A stretch of DNA of 64,000 bases from positions 248,001 through 312,000 of the forward strand of contig JAGOAS010000002.1 in assembly GCA_017983795.1 (NCBI GenBank). The letters are read 5' to 3'. Below, one piece after another: positions 38,383 through 47,287 of the stretch (position 1 is its first letter; every line of letters begins with the position of its first letter). A model generated the notes under the pieces. That model saw only the letters and a program-made list of their open reading frames with translations. It ran no database searches and was not told where the DNA came from. Origin of the DNA: Piscinibacter sp. Its GTDB lineage: Bacteria > Pseudomonadota > Gammaproteobacteria > Burkholderiales > Burkholderiaceae_C. The position numbers and the translations under genes are program-made.

Positions 38383-39564
38383 TCAGGTCCAGCCGAAGAA
38401 GGCGCGCACCTCGTCGCGCCTGACGATCGTGTCGGCCACGCCGAGCGTGACGAGCTCGCGCGTGTAGGGCGACTCGAAGAGCAGGTAGCTCGCCAGCGCC
38501 GCGCCGCGCGCGTCCTCGCCGCGGCCCGACACGCCCACCGCGCGCAGCATGCCGCGCACCGGCGCCGGCAGGCTGCCGATGTGCTTGGCGGCGAGGTCGT
38601 CGAGGCGCTGGCTGGGCGCGATCACCAGCGTCTCGATCGGCCTGAGCATGGTGTGCGCCAGCGCCTCGGGCGAGAGCAGCTTGAGCGTGGCGTTGATGCG
38701 CTGCAGCCGCTCCACGTCCACCGCCAGCGCGTCGAGGAAGATGTTCGACATCGCGTGGCCGGCGATCTGCGCCAGGTTCGGGTATTCCTCGCTGTGGGCG
38801 CGCACGCCCGGCGGCTCGTGCATGCGGCCGGCGCCGATGATGAGGATGCGGTTGGCGCCCAGGTGCACCGCCGGCGAGATCGGCGCGGCCTGGCGCATCG
38901 AGCCGTCGCCGAAATACTCGGTGCGGTCTTCGATGGGCAGCGGCACGGCCGGGAAGACGAAGGGAATCGCCGACGAGGCCATCAGGTGCTGCACGCCGAT
39001 GTCGGCGCGCACCGCGATGCGCTGCGAGCGCGTCCAGGGCAGGATCTCCTTGACCGCGTCGTAGAAGGTCACGTGCAGGCCCGAGCCGTAGCTCGAGGCG
39101 GTGACCGCGAGCGCCTGCAGGTGGCCCTCGTGCATCGCCTGCTTGATCGCTGTGCTGCCCACCATGCGCTGCAGCAGGTCGGCGGCCGGCGCGTTGTCCA
39201 GCAGCGAGCGCGGCCGCGCGCGGCGCCAGCGTGCGATCAGCCAGCCCAGCGAGAACAGCGTCAGCCAGCGCGCGCCGGTGCGGATCACGCCCAGCGAGTC
39301 GGCGCGGTAGATCTGGTCGGCGTGGAAGTTCTCCCACACCTCGGCGAGCACGCGCACCGCCTCGTCCATGTTGGCGCTGCGGCAGGCCAGCGCGGCCGCG
39401 TTGATCGCGCCGGCCGAGGTGCCGGTGATGACGGGAAACGGATTGCCCGGCGGCGCATTCGACTCGCGGCGGATCTGCATCACCGCCTTGAGCACGCCGA
39501 CCTGATACGCCGCGCGCGCACCGCCGCCGGTGAGCACGAGGCCGGTGGTCGGCTGCCCGGTCAC
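38383..39564 (-). CDS. patatin-like phospholipase
   Basis: The 393-residue protein has the patatin oxyanion motif GGGARAAYQVGVLK (about 13-26), the serine elbow GTSAG (catalytic S50) and the catalytic Asp in DGSMRQAAPISPAVHLGA (about 226). It hydrolyses acyl lipids, as in the YlaK/RssA-like group with a C-terminal extension of about 120 residues. The GTG start at 39564 overlaps the dnaE stop by 4 nt (GTGA), so it is translationally coupled to dnaE, an odd but seen arrangement. No signal peptide is evident. Confidence 0.87.
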   Translation of the reverse strand: MTGQPTTGLVLTGGGARAAYQVGVLKAVMQIRRESNAPPGNPFPVITGTSAGAINAAALACRSANMDEAVRVLAEVWENFHADQIYRADSLGVIRTGARWLTLFSLGWLIARWRRARPRSLLDNAPAADLLQRMVGSTAIKQAMHEGHLQALAVTASSYGSGLHVTFYDAVKEILPWTRSQRIAVRADIGVQHLMASSAIPFVFPAVPLPIEDRTEYFGDGSMRQAAPISPAVHLGANRILIIGAGRMHEPPGVRAHSEEYPNLAQIAGHAMSNIFLDALAVDVERLQRINATLKLLSPEALAHTMLRPIETLVIAPSQRLDDLAAKHIGSLPAPVRGMLRAVGVSGRGEDARGAALASYLLFESPYTRELVTLGVADTIVRRDEVRAFFGWT

Positions 39565-42500
39565 TCGTACACCACCTCTGCCCTGCCCTGGCTGGCGCTG
39601 CTGCGCCAGCGGGCGATGGCTTCGTCGGTCGGGTAGAAGCGCGCCGCGTCGCCGAGGTCGACCTCGCCGCTGGCGCGCTCGCGCTGCAGCGCCAGGCGGA
39701 TCGTCAGGCCCTGCGGCAGATCGCCGTGTTCGGTCTGCAGCCGGCGCGAGGGGTAGTCGCGCAGCACCTCGGCCACCGGCGGGATGCTGCCGTTGACCTC
39801 GACGCGCAGGTATTTGCCGAAGCGGCAGCGCGCCGCCGCCAGATCCCACACCTGCGTGACGTTCAGGCGCAGTCCGCCGGAGAAACGATCCGGCTGCACC
39901 TTGCCCTGCACGATGATCAGCTCGTCGTCCTTGAGCAGCTCGCGGTGGGCGTTGAGCAGCTCTTCGTTGGCCACCGCCTCGATGGCCTCGGTCTTGTCGT
40001 CGAGCTTGAAGATGGCGACGCGGCCGCGCTGGCCGTTGACCACGCGCAGGTCGCCGACGATGCCGGCCAGCAGCTGCGGCTCGCGGCTGTCGACCACGTC
40101 GGCATTGCGGCGCCGCGCGATGCGCCGCACCTCGTCGCCGCTCTGGTCGAACAGGTGGCCGGAGAGGTAGAAGCCGAGCGCCACCTTCTCGAAGCCGAGC
40201 CGCTCCTTGATGCTCCAGGGCTCGGCGGCGATCAGCTCGGGCTCCTGCGTGCTCGCGGCATGGGAGTCACCGAAGTCGAACAGCCCGCCCTGGTCGGCGT
40301 TCGCCGCCTGCGTGTCGGCGTAGTCGAAGGCCAGGGCGATGCTGGCCACCATCTGCGAGCGCTCGGCGTGCAGCTTGTCGAAGGCGCCGGCCTTGATGAG
40401 CGCTTCCACCACGCGCTTGTTGATGCGGCCACGGTCGACGCGATTGCAGAAGTCGAAGATGGACTTGAACGGCCCGCCTTCCTCGCGTGCGGCGATGATC
40501 GCCTCGATCGCACCCTGCCCCGTGCCCTTGATCGCGCCCAGGCCGTAGCGCACCGTGTCGTCGGCCACCGGCGCGAAGCGGTAGCCGCCGCTGTTGACGT
40601 CAGGCGGCTCGAAGGTGATGCCGAGCGCGACCGCGTCGTCGTGGAAGATCTTGAGCTTGTCGGTATCGTCCAGCGCCACGCTCATGTTGGCGGCGGTGAA
40701 CTCGGCCAGGTAGTGAACCTTCAGGTAGGCCGTGTGATAGGCCAGCAGCGCGTAGGCGGCCGCGTGCGACTTGTTGAAGCCGTAGCCCGCGAACTTCTCC
40801 ATCAGGTCGAAGATCTCGTTGGCCTTGGGCTCGGCGATGCCCTTCTTCGCCGCGCCCTCGGCGAAGGTGGCACGGTGCGCCACCATCTCCTCGAGCTTCT
40901 TCTTGCCCATCGCGCGGCGCAGCAGGTCGGCGCCGCCCAGCGAGTAGCCGCCGACGATCTGGGCCACCTGCATCACCTGCTCCTGGTAGACCATGATCCC
41001 GTAGGTCTCCTCGAGCACCTCGCGCATCAGCGGATGCGGGTACTCGACCTCCTCGCGGCCGTGCTTGCGCGCGCAGAAGGTCGGGATCAGGTCCATCGGG
41101 CCCGGGCGGTACAGCGCCACCAGCGCGATCACGTCCTCGAAGACGCTGGGCTTGGCGTCGCGCAGCATGCGCTGCATGCCGGAGGATTCGAGCTGGAATA
41201 CCGCGACCGTCTTGCCCTCGCTCATCAGCCGGTACGAGGCCTTGTCGTCCAGCGGCAGGGTCTCGAAGGCGAAGACCTCCTGGCCCTTGCGGCGCGCGCG
41301 GATGAAATCCTTGGCGAGCTCGAGGATGGTCAGCGTGGCCAGGCCCAGGAAGTCGAACTTCACCAGGCCGATCGCCTCGACGTCGTCCTTGTCGTACTGG
41401 CTGACCGCCGAATCGCTGCCCGGCTGCTGGTAGAGCGGGCAGAAGTCGGTGATCTTGCCCGGCGCAATCAGCACGCCGCCGGCATGCATGCCGACGTTGC
41501 GCACGATGCCTTCCACACGCTCGGCGAGCGCGAGCAGCTCGGCCACTTCCTCCTCGTTCTTCTCGCGCTCCTCGATCTCCGGCGCCTCCTTGCGCGCGTA
41601 GATCACGCCACTGTCGGGCGGCTCGGGCGGGCGGCGCAGCGTCACCGTCTTGCCCGGCGGCGCGGGCACCAGCTTGGCGACGCTGTCGACGTGGCCGTAA
41701 CCCATGCCCAGCACGCGGCCGACGTCGCGCAGCGCGGCCTTGGCGGCCATGGTGCCGAAGGTGGCGATCTGGCTCACCGCGGCGCGGCCGTATTTGTCCT
41801 TGACATAGTCGATGACGCGGTCGCGGTTGCCCTGGCAGAAGTCGATGTCGAAGTCGGGCATCGACACACGATCCGGGTTCAGGAAGCGCTCGAACAGCAG
41901 GTTGTAGCGCAGCGGGTCGAGGTCGGTGATCTTCAGCGCATAGGCCACCAGCGAGCCCGCGCCCGAGCCGCGCCCCGGGCCCACCGGGCAGCCGTTGTTC
42001 TTGGCCCAGTTGATGAAGTCCGCGACGATCAGGAAGTAGCCGGGGAAGCCCATCTTCAGGATGGTCGCGATCTCGAAGTCGAGCCGCTGCACGTAGCGCG
42101 GCCGCTCCTTGTCGCGCTGCGCGGCGTCGGGGTAGAGATGCGCCAGCCGCTCCTCCAGCCCCTGGTGCGAGAGCTGGCCGAAGTAGTCGGCCATGGGCAT
42201 GGGCTCGCCGCCCACCAGCGGCGTCGGGAAGTTGGGCAACTGCGGCTTGCCCAGCAGCTTGTCGAGGTTGCAGCGCTGCGCGATCTGCACCGAGTTGGCC
42301 AGCGCCGAGGGCAGGTCGGCGAACAGCGCCGCCATCTGCGTGCGCGTCTTGAAATACTGCTCGCGGCTGAAGCGCTTGATGCGCTTCGGGTTGGTCAGCG
42401 TCTCGCCCTCGGCGACGCAGATGCGCGCCTCGTGGGCCTCGAAGTCTTCCGGCGTGAGGAACTGCACCGGATGCGTGGCCACCACCGGCAGGCCGAGCTC

Positions 42501-43070
42501 GGCGGCCAGCGGCACGGCGGCGCGCACCTGGGCTTCGTGCGCCGGCATGCCGCCGCGCTGCAGCTCGAGGTAGAAGCGCTGCGGGAACAAGGCCGCGAGG
42601 CGCCGCGCGGTGGCCGCGGCGCGCGCCTTGTCGCCCGCCAGCAGCGCCTGGCCGACGGCGCCGAGGTCGGCGCCCGAGAGCGCGATCAGCCCCGCGCCAT
42701 GCTCGGCCAGCCACTCCCACTTCACCCAGGCCTGGCCGCGCTGCTCGTTGGTGATCCAGGCCTTGGAGAGGATCTCGCAGAGGTTGAGGTAGCCCTCGCG
42801 GCTTTGTGCCAGCAGCAGCAGGCGGCTGGCCTGCTTCTCGCCGCTGTCGCTCTCCAGCCAGATGTCGGCGCCGAGGATGGGCTTGACGCCCTTCTTGCGC
42901 GCCTGGCTGTAGAACTTCACCGCGCCGAACAGGTTCGACAGATCGGTGATCGCCAGCGCGCCCTGCCCGTCCTTCGCCGCCGCGGCCACCATGTCATCCA
43001 CCCGCAAGGTGCCATCGACGACGGAGAACTCGGTGTGGCTGCGCAGGTGGATGAAGTCCATGCGCGGCAT
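39561..43070 (-). CDS. dnaE: DNA polymerase III subunit alpha
   Basis: The 1169-residue replicative polymerase has an N-terminal PHP domain (FIHLRSHTEFSVVDG), the palm with catalytic acids in MPDFDIDFCQGNRDRVIDYV and the fingers (PGPMDLIPTFCARKHG, YQEQVMQVAQ). The helix-hairpin-helix region includes KGTGQGAIEAIIAAREEGGPF, and the OB fold and C-terminal domain end EVVYE. It is DnaE1 by length and motif. ATG 43070 gives the canonical start MPRMDFIHLRSH; upstream frame extension runs into repetitive intergenic DNA. It overlaps the patatin start. Confidence 0.97.
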   Translation of the reverse strand: MPRMDFIHLRSHTEFSVVDGTLRVDDMVAAAAKDGQGALAITDLSNLFGAVKFYSQARKKGVKPILGADIWLESDSGEKQASRLLLLAQSREGYLNLCEILSKAWITNEQRGQAWVKWEWLAEHGAGLIALSGADLGAVGQALLAGDKARAAATARRLAALFPQRFYLELQRGGMPAHEAQVRAAVPLAAELGLPVVATHPVQFLTPEDFEAHEARICVAEGETLTNPKRIKRFSREQYFKTRTQMAALFADLPSALANSVQIAQRCNLDKLLGKPQLPNFPTPLVGGEPMPMADYFGQLSHQGLEERLAHLYPDAAQRDKERPRYVQRLDFEIATILKMGFPGYFLIVADFINWAKNNGCPVGPGRGSGAGSLVAYALKITDLDPLRYNLLFERFLNPDRVSMPDFDIDFCQGNRDRVIDYVKDKYGRAAVSQIATFGTMAAKAALRDVGRVLGMGYGHVDSVAKLVPAPPGKTVTLRRPPEPPDSGVIYARKEAPEIEEREKNEEEVAELLALAERVEGIVRNVGMHAGGVLIAPGKITDFCPLYQQPGSDSAVSQYDKDDVEAIGLVKFDFLGLATLTILELAKDFIRARRKGQEVFAFETLPLDDKASYRLMSEGKTVAVFQLESSGMQRMLRDAKPSVFEDVIALVALYRPGPMDLIPTFCARKHGREEVEYPHPLMREVLEETYGIMVYQEQVMQVAQIVGGYSLGGADLLRRAMGKKKLEEMVAHRATFAEGAAKKGIAEPKANEIFDLMEKFAGYGFNKSHAAAYALLAYHTAYLKVHYLAEFTAANMSVALDDTDKLKIFHDDAVALGITFEPPDVNSGGYRFAPVADDTVRYGLGAIKGTGQGAIEAIIAAREEGGPFKSIFDFCNRVDRGRINKRVVEALIKAGAFDKLHAERSQMVASIALAFDYADTQAANADQGGLFDFGDSHAASTQEPELIAAEPWSIKERLGFEKVALGFYLSGHLFDQSGDEVRRIARRRNADVVDSREPQLLAGIVGDLRVVNGQRGRVAIFKLDDKTEAIEAVANEELLNAHRELLKDDELIIVQGKVQPDRFSGGLRLNVTQVWDLAAARCRFGKYLRVEVNGSIPPVAEVLRDYPSRRLQTEHGDLPQGLTIRLALQRERASGEVDLGDAARFYPTDEAIARWRSSASQGRAEVVYE

Positions 43071-43462
43071 TCTAGGGAAGCCGCTTCCTGGGATGCGGGA
43101 CGGGTGTGCGAGGTCGAGTTGTACCAAGCGGAGCGGCAAGGGCCGAGCGGGTCGCCCTTGCTGAACCAACCGTGGCATGCCACCTGTGCGCAGACCCCGC
43201 TGGCTCAGCGCGGCAGGCGCGGCCCCGTGGGAGCGACTTGGGAGTCGCCGAGCAGCGCAGTGCCGGGGTCGGCGCGCGTACTCGCGCGCTTCGTAAACCA
43301 GCTCGTCGCCGCTGTTCGAGTGCAACGACCGAAGGGAGTGGAACGAGTTCGGCGACGCGACCCCGGTGCGAGCAGCGCAGGGCAGCCGGCGCCAGCCGGC
43401 CGACTCCGCAGGAGCCCCCGCGGGGCTGCGCCTGCCGCGCCCGCGCGGCTCACGATCGCAAA
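43071..43462. repeat. gene-free 392-bp region with mosaic direct and inverted repeats
   Basis: No credible gene is present. An imperfect inverted repeat of about 40 nt joins 43208-43247 (GCGCGGCAGGCGC start) to 43401-43441 (complement, about 80 percent identical). An inner inverted pair is GCCGGGGTCG (43262-43271) and CGACCCCGGT (43358-43367). The 12-mer CGAGCAGCGCAG occurs at 43249-43260 and again exactly 120 bp later at 43369-43380. The layout suggests a foldback element or dispersed intergenic repeat. It contains the dnaE promoter side and the region downstream of the DUF599 gene. Confidence 0.6.
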
Positions 43463-44188
43463 TCAGGCTCCGGCCTTGAGCACCTTCAGCACCTCGGAGC
43501 GAAACTCGCGCCGGTAGAGGATGAAGACGACGCCCACGGTGGCGACCGCGAGGGCCAGCGGCGAGAAGAACCAGCCGATCGCCGCGAAGGCGAAGTAGTA
43601 GGCACGCAGCCCGTCGTTGAAGGTCTCGGCGGCGAGCCCGACCACGCGCCCGGCGCGTTCGGCGAAGGCCTCGCGGATCGGCGCGGCCGCATCACCCATC
43701 GCCAGCAGGTCGTCGCGCTCGGGCAGCGCGCCGACCAGCAGCGCGCCGAAGGTGTACTGGCGCAGCGACCAGGTGAAGCGGAAGAAGGCGTAGACGAAGA
43801 TGCCCAGCAGCAGCACGATCTTCAGGTCGAACACCAGCACCGACGTGCGCGCCGCGAAGGGAATCTCGCGCACCAGTTCGCTGGCCTTCTCGGTGGTGCC
43901 CAGCACGGCCAGCAGGCCGCCGATGATCAGGATGGTCGTCGAGGCGAAGAACGACGGACTGCTGGACAGGCTCTGGATGACGATGCCGTCGACCACGCGC
44001 ACCTCGCGGTAGGTCGACTGCAGCATCCAGTGGCGGCGGATGTGGTTGGTGGTGTCCAGCAGCGAAGGCTGCAGGGTGCTGCGCCGCTTGGCGAATACCG
44101 CATAGCCGATCCAGCCGAGGAAGAGCACGGCCACCGCCGCCCAGTCGGTCCAGGGCAGCAGGCCCAACACCTTGAATGCCGTCTCCAT
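43463..44188 (-). CDS. DUF599 inner membrane protein
   Basis: The 241-residue protein has four hydrophobic helices (about 15-35, 80-100, 120-140 and 205-230). It carries the DUF599 marker LDTTNHIRRHWMLQSTYREVRVVDGIVIQSLSSSPSFFAS and a later FNDGLRAYYFAFAAIGWFF. The function is unknown. It stands 40 bp downstream of the FMN reductase gene on the same strand, but the gap makes operon membership uncertain. Confidence 0.85.
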   Translation of the reverse strand: METAFKVLGLLPWTDWAAVAVLFLGWIGYAVFAKRRSTLQPSLLDTTNHIRRHWMLQSTYREVRVVDGIVIQSLSSSPSFFASTTILIIGGLLAVLGTTEKASELVREIPFAARTSVLVFDLKIVLLLGIFVYAFFRFTWSLRQYTFGALLVGALPERDDLLAMGDAAAPIREAFAERAGRVVGLAAETFNDGLRAYYFAFAAIGWFFSPLALAVATVGVVFILYRREFRSEVLKVLKAGA

Positions 44189-44228
44189 GACGGCGACTGT
44201 AGCAAGGGCCCGCAGGCCGTGAACCGAC

Positions 44229-44825
44229 TCAGCCGGCCGACTTCAGCGCCGTGGCGAGGCGGATCAGCGAGGCCACCACCGCCTCCAGCGCCGCCTGCTG
44301 CTTGGCATCCTTCAGCGCGCCGCTCTCGTCGAAGGCCTCGCCGGCCTTCGACAAGGCGAACTGCTGCGGCACCGGCAGCATCGCGATGGTCATGCCCAGG
44401 TACTGGCGCGTGAAGTTCAGCGAGCGCAGCGCCCCCATCGGCCCCGGCGATGCGCTGAACAGGCCGAGCGGCTTGCCGCTGCTCGCGGCCAGGCCCGAGG
44501 GTGCGTCGCCCTCGGGCTGCAGGCGCGAGAGCCAGTCGAAGCTGTTGAGCAGCAGCGGCGTCGGGAAGCCGTTGTACTCGGGCGCCGAGAGCAGCACGCC
44601 GTCGGCCGCGCGCAGCGCGTCGCGCAGGCGGCGCGCGCCCTCGGGCACGCCGCCAGCCTTCTCGAGGTCGGCGTCGTACAGCGGCAGCGCCAGCGAACGC
44701 AGGTCGAGCGATTCGACCTGCGCGCCGCGCGCCTGCGCCGCTCTCGCGGCGACATCGACCAGCTTGCGGTTCCACGAGCCGGTGCGCGAGCTACCGGAAA
44801 TCGCCAGCAGGCGCAGCGTGCTCAT
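44229..44825 (-). CDS. NADPH-dependent FMN reductase (flavodoxin-fold)
   Basis: The 198-residue protein matches the NADPH-dependent FMN reductase/ArsH-ChrR family. The phosphate loop is LAISGSSRTGSWNRKLVDVA, followed by LPLYDADLEKAGGVPEGARRLRDAL and the flavin-contact loop SAPEYNGFPTPLLLNSFDWLSR. Members reduce quinones, chromate or azo compounds with two electrons. It lies 12 bp after the flavodoxin-like gene and two genes from the pirin. Together these resemble a quinone-stress module. Confidence 0.88.
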   Translation of the reverse strand: MSTLRLLAISGSSRTGSWNRKLVDVAARAAQARGAQVESLDLRSLALPLYDADLEKAGGVPEGARRLRDALRAADGVLLSAPEYNGFPTPLLLNSFDWLSRLQPEGDAPSGLAASSGKPLGLFSASPGPMGALRSLNFTRQYLGMTIAMLPVPQQFALSKAGEAFDESGALKDAKQQAALEAVVASLIRLATALKSAG

Positions 44826-44837
44826 GACAACCCCCGC

Positions 44838-45392
44838 TCAGCCGAAGACCTTGGCGGCGACCTCGGCCACGCGCTTGCCGAAGGCCTGGGCGGTGGCGAT
44901 GTCGCCCGGCGGAATCTCGTCGGGCGAGGCGTCCGAGGGCGAGACGGTCATCAGGCCCGAGAACGAGCCCACGTAGTTGACGTCGTTGCGCGTCGCCGCC
45001 TTGGAGTTGCTGGGCATCAGGCCGGTGCCGACCCACAGCATGCTGTGCTGCTGCGAGAGCGTGAAGAAGTAGTGCAGCGTCGAGAGCTTGTCGCCGTTCA
45101 TCGTCGCCGAGTTGGTGAAGCCGGCGGCGAGCTTGTCCTTCCACTGCTGGGTGAACCAGGGCTTGGACGAGGCATCGGCGAACTTCTTGAACTGCCAGCT
45201 CGCTCCGCCCATGTAGGTCGGCGAGCCGAACACGATCATCTTCGCGGCGGCGAGTTGCTCCCAGCCGCCTTCGGGCAGATTGCCCTCGGCATCGATGGCC
45301 AGCAGCGCGGCGCCGGCGCTCGCGGCCACGGCCTCGGCGATCTTCTTGGTGTGGCCGTAGCCGCTGTGGTAGACGATGACGATCTTGGACAT
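44838..45392 (-). CDS. flavodoxin / NAD(P)H:quinone oxidoreductase-like protein
   Basis: The 184-residue flavodoxin-fold protein has the FMN loop IVYHSGYGHTKKIAEAVA, FGSPTYMGGASWQFKKFADAS (WrbA-like second loop) and LHYFFTLSQQHSMLWVGTG. It probably accepts NAD(P)H and reduces quinones in one two-electron step. ATG 45392 has a GGAG about 8 nt upstream. It sits between the pirin and FMN reductase genes on the same strand, with gaps of 49 and 12 bp. Confidence 0.85.
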   Translation of the reverse strand: MSKIVIVYHSGYGHTKKIAEAVAASAGAALLAIDAEGNLPEGGWEQLAAAKMIVFGSPTYMGGASWQFKKFADASSKPWFTQQWKDKLAAGFTNSATMNGDKLSTLHYFFTLSQQHSMLWVGTGLMPSNSKAATRNDVNYVGSFSGLMTVSPSDASPDEIPPGDIATAQAFGKRVAEVAAKVFG

Positions 45393-45441
45393 CCGGGACT
45401 CCAGGGTTGACGAAAGGGAATGAGGAAGGGAGAAGAAGGCG

Positions 45442-46155
45442 TCAGGCGGCGAGGTCGAACAGCAGCACCTCGGCATCGCGCCCGCCGGCCAGCGCCACGC
45501 GCGACTCACCGGCCAGCAGTGCCGCGTCGCCGCCGCGCAGCGTCTCGCCGTTGACGCTCAGCTCGCCGCGCACCAGGTGCACGTAGCTCTTGCGCGCCGG
45601 GTCGAGCGCCAGTTCGGCCGACTCGGCGCCGTCGAACAGGCCGGCGTAGAGCGCGGCGTCGGCGTGGATGCGCACCGAGCCTTCGCGGCCGTCGCGGCTG
45701 GCGACCAGGCGCAGGCGGCCGCGCTTGTCGGCGCTCTCGAAGCGCTTCTGCTCGTAGCTCGGGTCGACGCCGGCCTGGTCGGGCTCGATCCAGATCTGCA
45801 GGAAATGCGTGGTCGCGGCGGCGGCGTGGTTGTATTCGCTGTGGCGCACGCCGCGGCCTGCGCTCATGCGCTGCACGTCGCCGGGGCGGATCACGCCGCT
45901 GTTGCCGCCCTCGGTGCCGATGCTGTCGCGGTGCGCCAGCTCGCCTTCGAGCACGTAGCTGATGATCTCCATGTCGCGGTGGCCGTGCGTGCCGAAGCCG
46001 GTGCCGGGGGCGACGCGGTCTTCGTTGATCACGCGCAGGTTGCCCCAGCCCATGTGCTTGGGGTCGAAGTAGTCGGCGAACGAGAAGCTGTGGAAGCTCT
46101 TCAGCCAGCCGTGGTCGGCATAGCCGCGGTCGCAGGACTTGCGCAGGGTGATCAT
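45442..46155 (-). CDS. pirin-family bicupin (YhhW/YhaK-like quercetinase family)
   Basis: The product has 237 residues. The N-terminal cupin carries the metal ligands in FGTHGHRDMEIISYVLEGEL, with a following RHSEYN; further hallmarks are FHSFSFADYFDPKHMGWGNLRVINEDRV and IRPGDVQRMSAGRGVRHSE. YhhW cleaves quercetin, and YhaK is an oxidative-stress marker. It is divergent from a YhaJ-like LysR regulator, the same pairing as E. coli yhaJ-yhaK, and its downstream neighbours are two quinone-type reductases. Confidence 0.92.
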   Translation of the reverse strand: MITLRKSCDRGYADHGWLKSFHSFSFADYFDPKHMGWGNLRVINEDRVAPGTGFGTHGHRDMEIISYVLEGELAHRDSIGTEGGNSGVIRPGDVQRMSAGRGVRHSEYNHAAAATTHFLQIWIEPDQAGVDPSYEQKRFESADKRGRLRLVASRDGREGSVRIHADAALYAGLFDGAESAELALDPARKSYVHLVRGELSVNGETLRGGDAALLAGESRVALAGGRDAEVLLFDLAA

Positions 46156-46241
46156 GGCGTGAGGCTCTCGATGCGAAGGGCGGATCGAAGGTCGATGCAG
46201 CCACTGTAGGAGCCGGCCGCCACGGCAGGCGCCGTCCGGCC

Positions 46242-46258
46242 TTGAAGTTCACGTTCAA
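46242..46258. promoter_or_regulatory. dyad in the pirin-LysR divergent region
   Basis: TTGAA (46242-46246) and TTCAA (46254-46258) form an inverted pair with a 7-nt spacer in the 108-bp divergent region. LysR regulators usually bind such a short interrupted dyad near their own promoter. It lies 5 bp before the first possible start of the regulator, or 38 bp before the second. Confidence 0.4.
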
Positions 46259-46263
46259 ATAAG

Positions 46264-47280
46264 ATGAACTCCTCGCCCCGCCCGCCCGCGCCCGCCATGA
46301 CCGAACGCCGCAACGTGCTCACGCCAGAAGCCCTCGCGATGATGGACACCATCGCGCGCACCGGCAGCTTCGCCGCCGCGGCGCGCGAGCTCGGCAAGGT
46401 GCCCTCGGCGCTGACCTACAACGTGCGCCAGCTCGAGGACGCGCTCGACGTGCTGCTGTTCGACCGCAGCTCGCGCCAGGCGCAGCTCACCGCCGCCGGC
46501 GAGGAACTGCTCAACGAGGGCCGGCGCCTGCTCGCCGAGATGGACGCGGTGGCCAATCGCGTGCGCCGCGTCGCCACCGGCTGGGAGACGCAGCTCACGG
46601 TGGCGGTGGACACCATCATCTCGCAGGTCACCGTGTTCGAGCTGTGCGAGGCCTTCTACTCGCGCTGCAGCGAGCAGGGCGTCGAGCACGGCACGCGGCT
46701 GCGCGTGCGCAGCGAGGTGCTGGCCGGCACCTGGGAGGCGCTGCTGTCGGGCCAGGCCGATCTCGCCATCGGCGTGGGCACGCATGCCACGCCGCCGGCG
46801 GGCATCGAGTTCGCGCTGCTGGGCGACATCGACTTCGTCTTCGCGGTCGCGCCGCACCATCCGCTGGCGAATCACCAGGGGCCGATCAGCGACGCCGAAC
46901 TGCTGCGCCACCGCGCGGTGGCAGTGGCCGATTCGGCGCAGCGCATGACGCCGATCACCGTGAACCTGCTGCCCGGCCAGGATGTGCTGACGGTGGCCAG
47001 CACGCAGGCCAAGATCGAGGCGCAGATCCGCTGCATGGGTTGCGGCTACATCCCAGAGCCGATGGCGCGGCCGCACGTGGAGGCCGGGCGCTTGGTGGTC
47101 AAGGAAGTCGAGCGCGCGCGGCCGCGCGCCCACATGGGCTACGCCTGGCGCTCGGGCACCGGCGGGCGCGGCAAGCGGCAGCCGCTGGGCCTGGCGCTGC
47201 AATGGTGGCTGAGTCAGCTGGAGAGCCCGGCCACGCGGCGCGCGCTGCTCGAACGCCACAGCGGCCCCTGGGGAGGCTGA
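46264..47280 (+). CDS. LysR-family transcriptional regulator (YhaJ-like)
   Basis: The product has 338 residues. The N-terminal winged helix reads [51 protein letters not shown], very close to YhaJ. The effector domain includes [37 protein letters not shown] and [12 protein letters not shown]. An internal ATG at 46297 ([13 protein letters not shown]) matches the YhaJ N terminus better and may be the true start. It is divergent from the pirin gene and probably controls it. YhaJ senses quinone or aromatic breakdown products in E. coli; the same ligand here is inference. Confidence 0.9.
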   Translation: MNSSPRPPAPAMTERRNVLTPEALAMMDTIARTGSFAAAARELGKVPSALTYNVRQLEDALDVLLFDRSSRQAQLTAAGEELLNEGRRLLAEMDAVANRVRRVATGWETQLTVAVDTIISQVTVFELCEAFYSRCSEQGVEHGTRLRVRSEVLAGTWEALLSGQADLAIGVGTHATPPAGIEFALLGDIDFVFAVAPHHPLANHQGPISDAELLRHRAVAVADSAQRMTPITVNLLPGQDVLTVASTQAKIEAQIRCMGCGYIPEPMARPHVEAGRLVVKEVERARPRAHMGYAWRSGTGGRGKRQPLGLALQWWLSQLESPATRRALLERHSGPWGG

Positions 47281-47287
47281 GGCTCGC

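Noticed and set aside
39726-43517. 1263-codon open frame antisense to dnaE
   Set aside because: Very high Arg/His/Ala/Gly/Leu content typical of an antisense GC-rich shadow; dnaE on the other strand is unambiguous.
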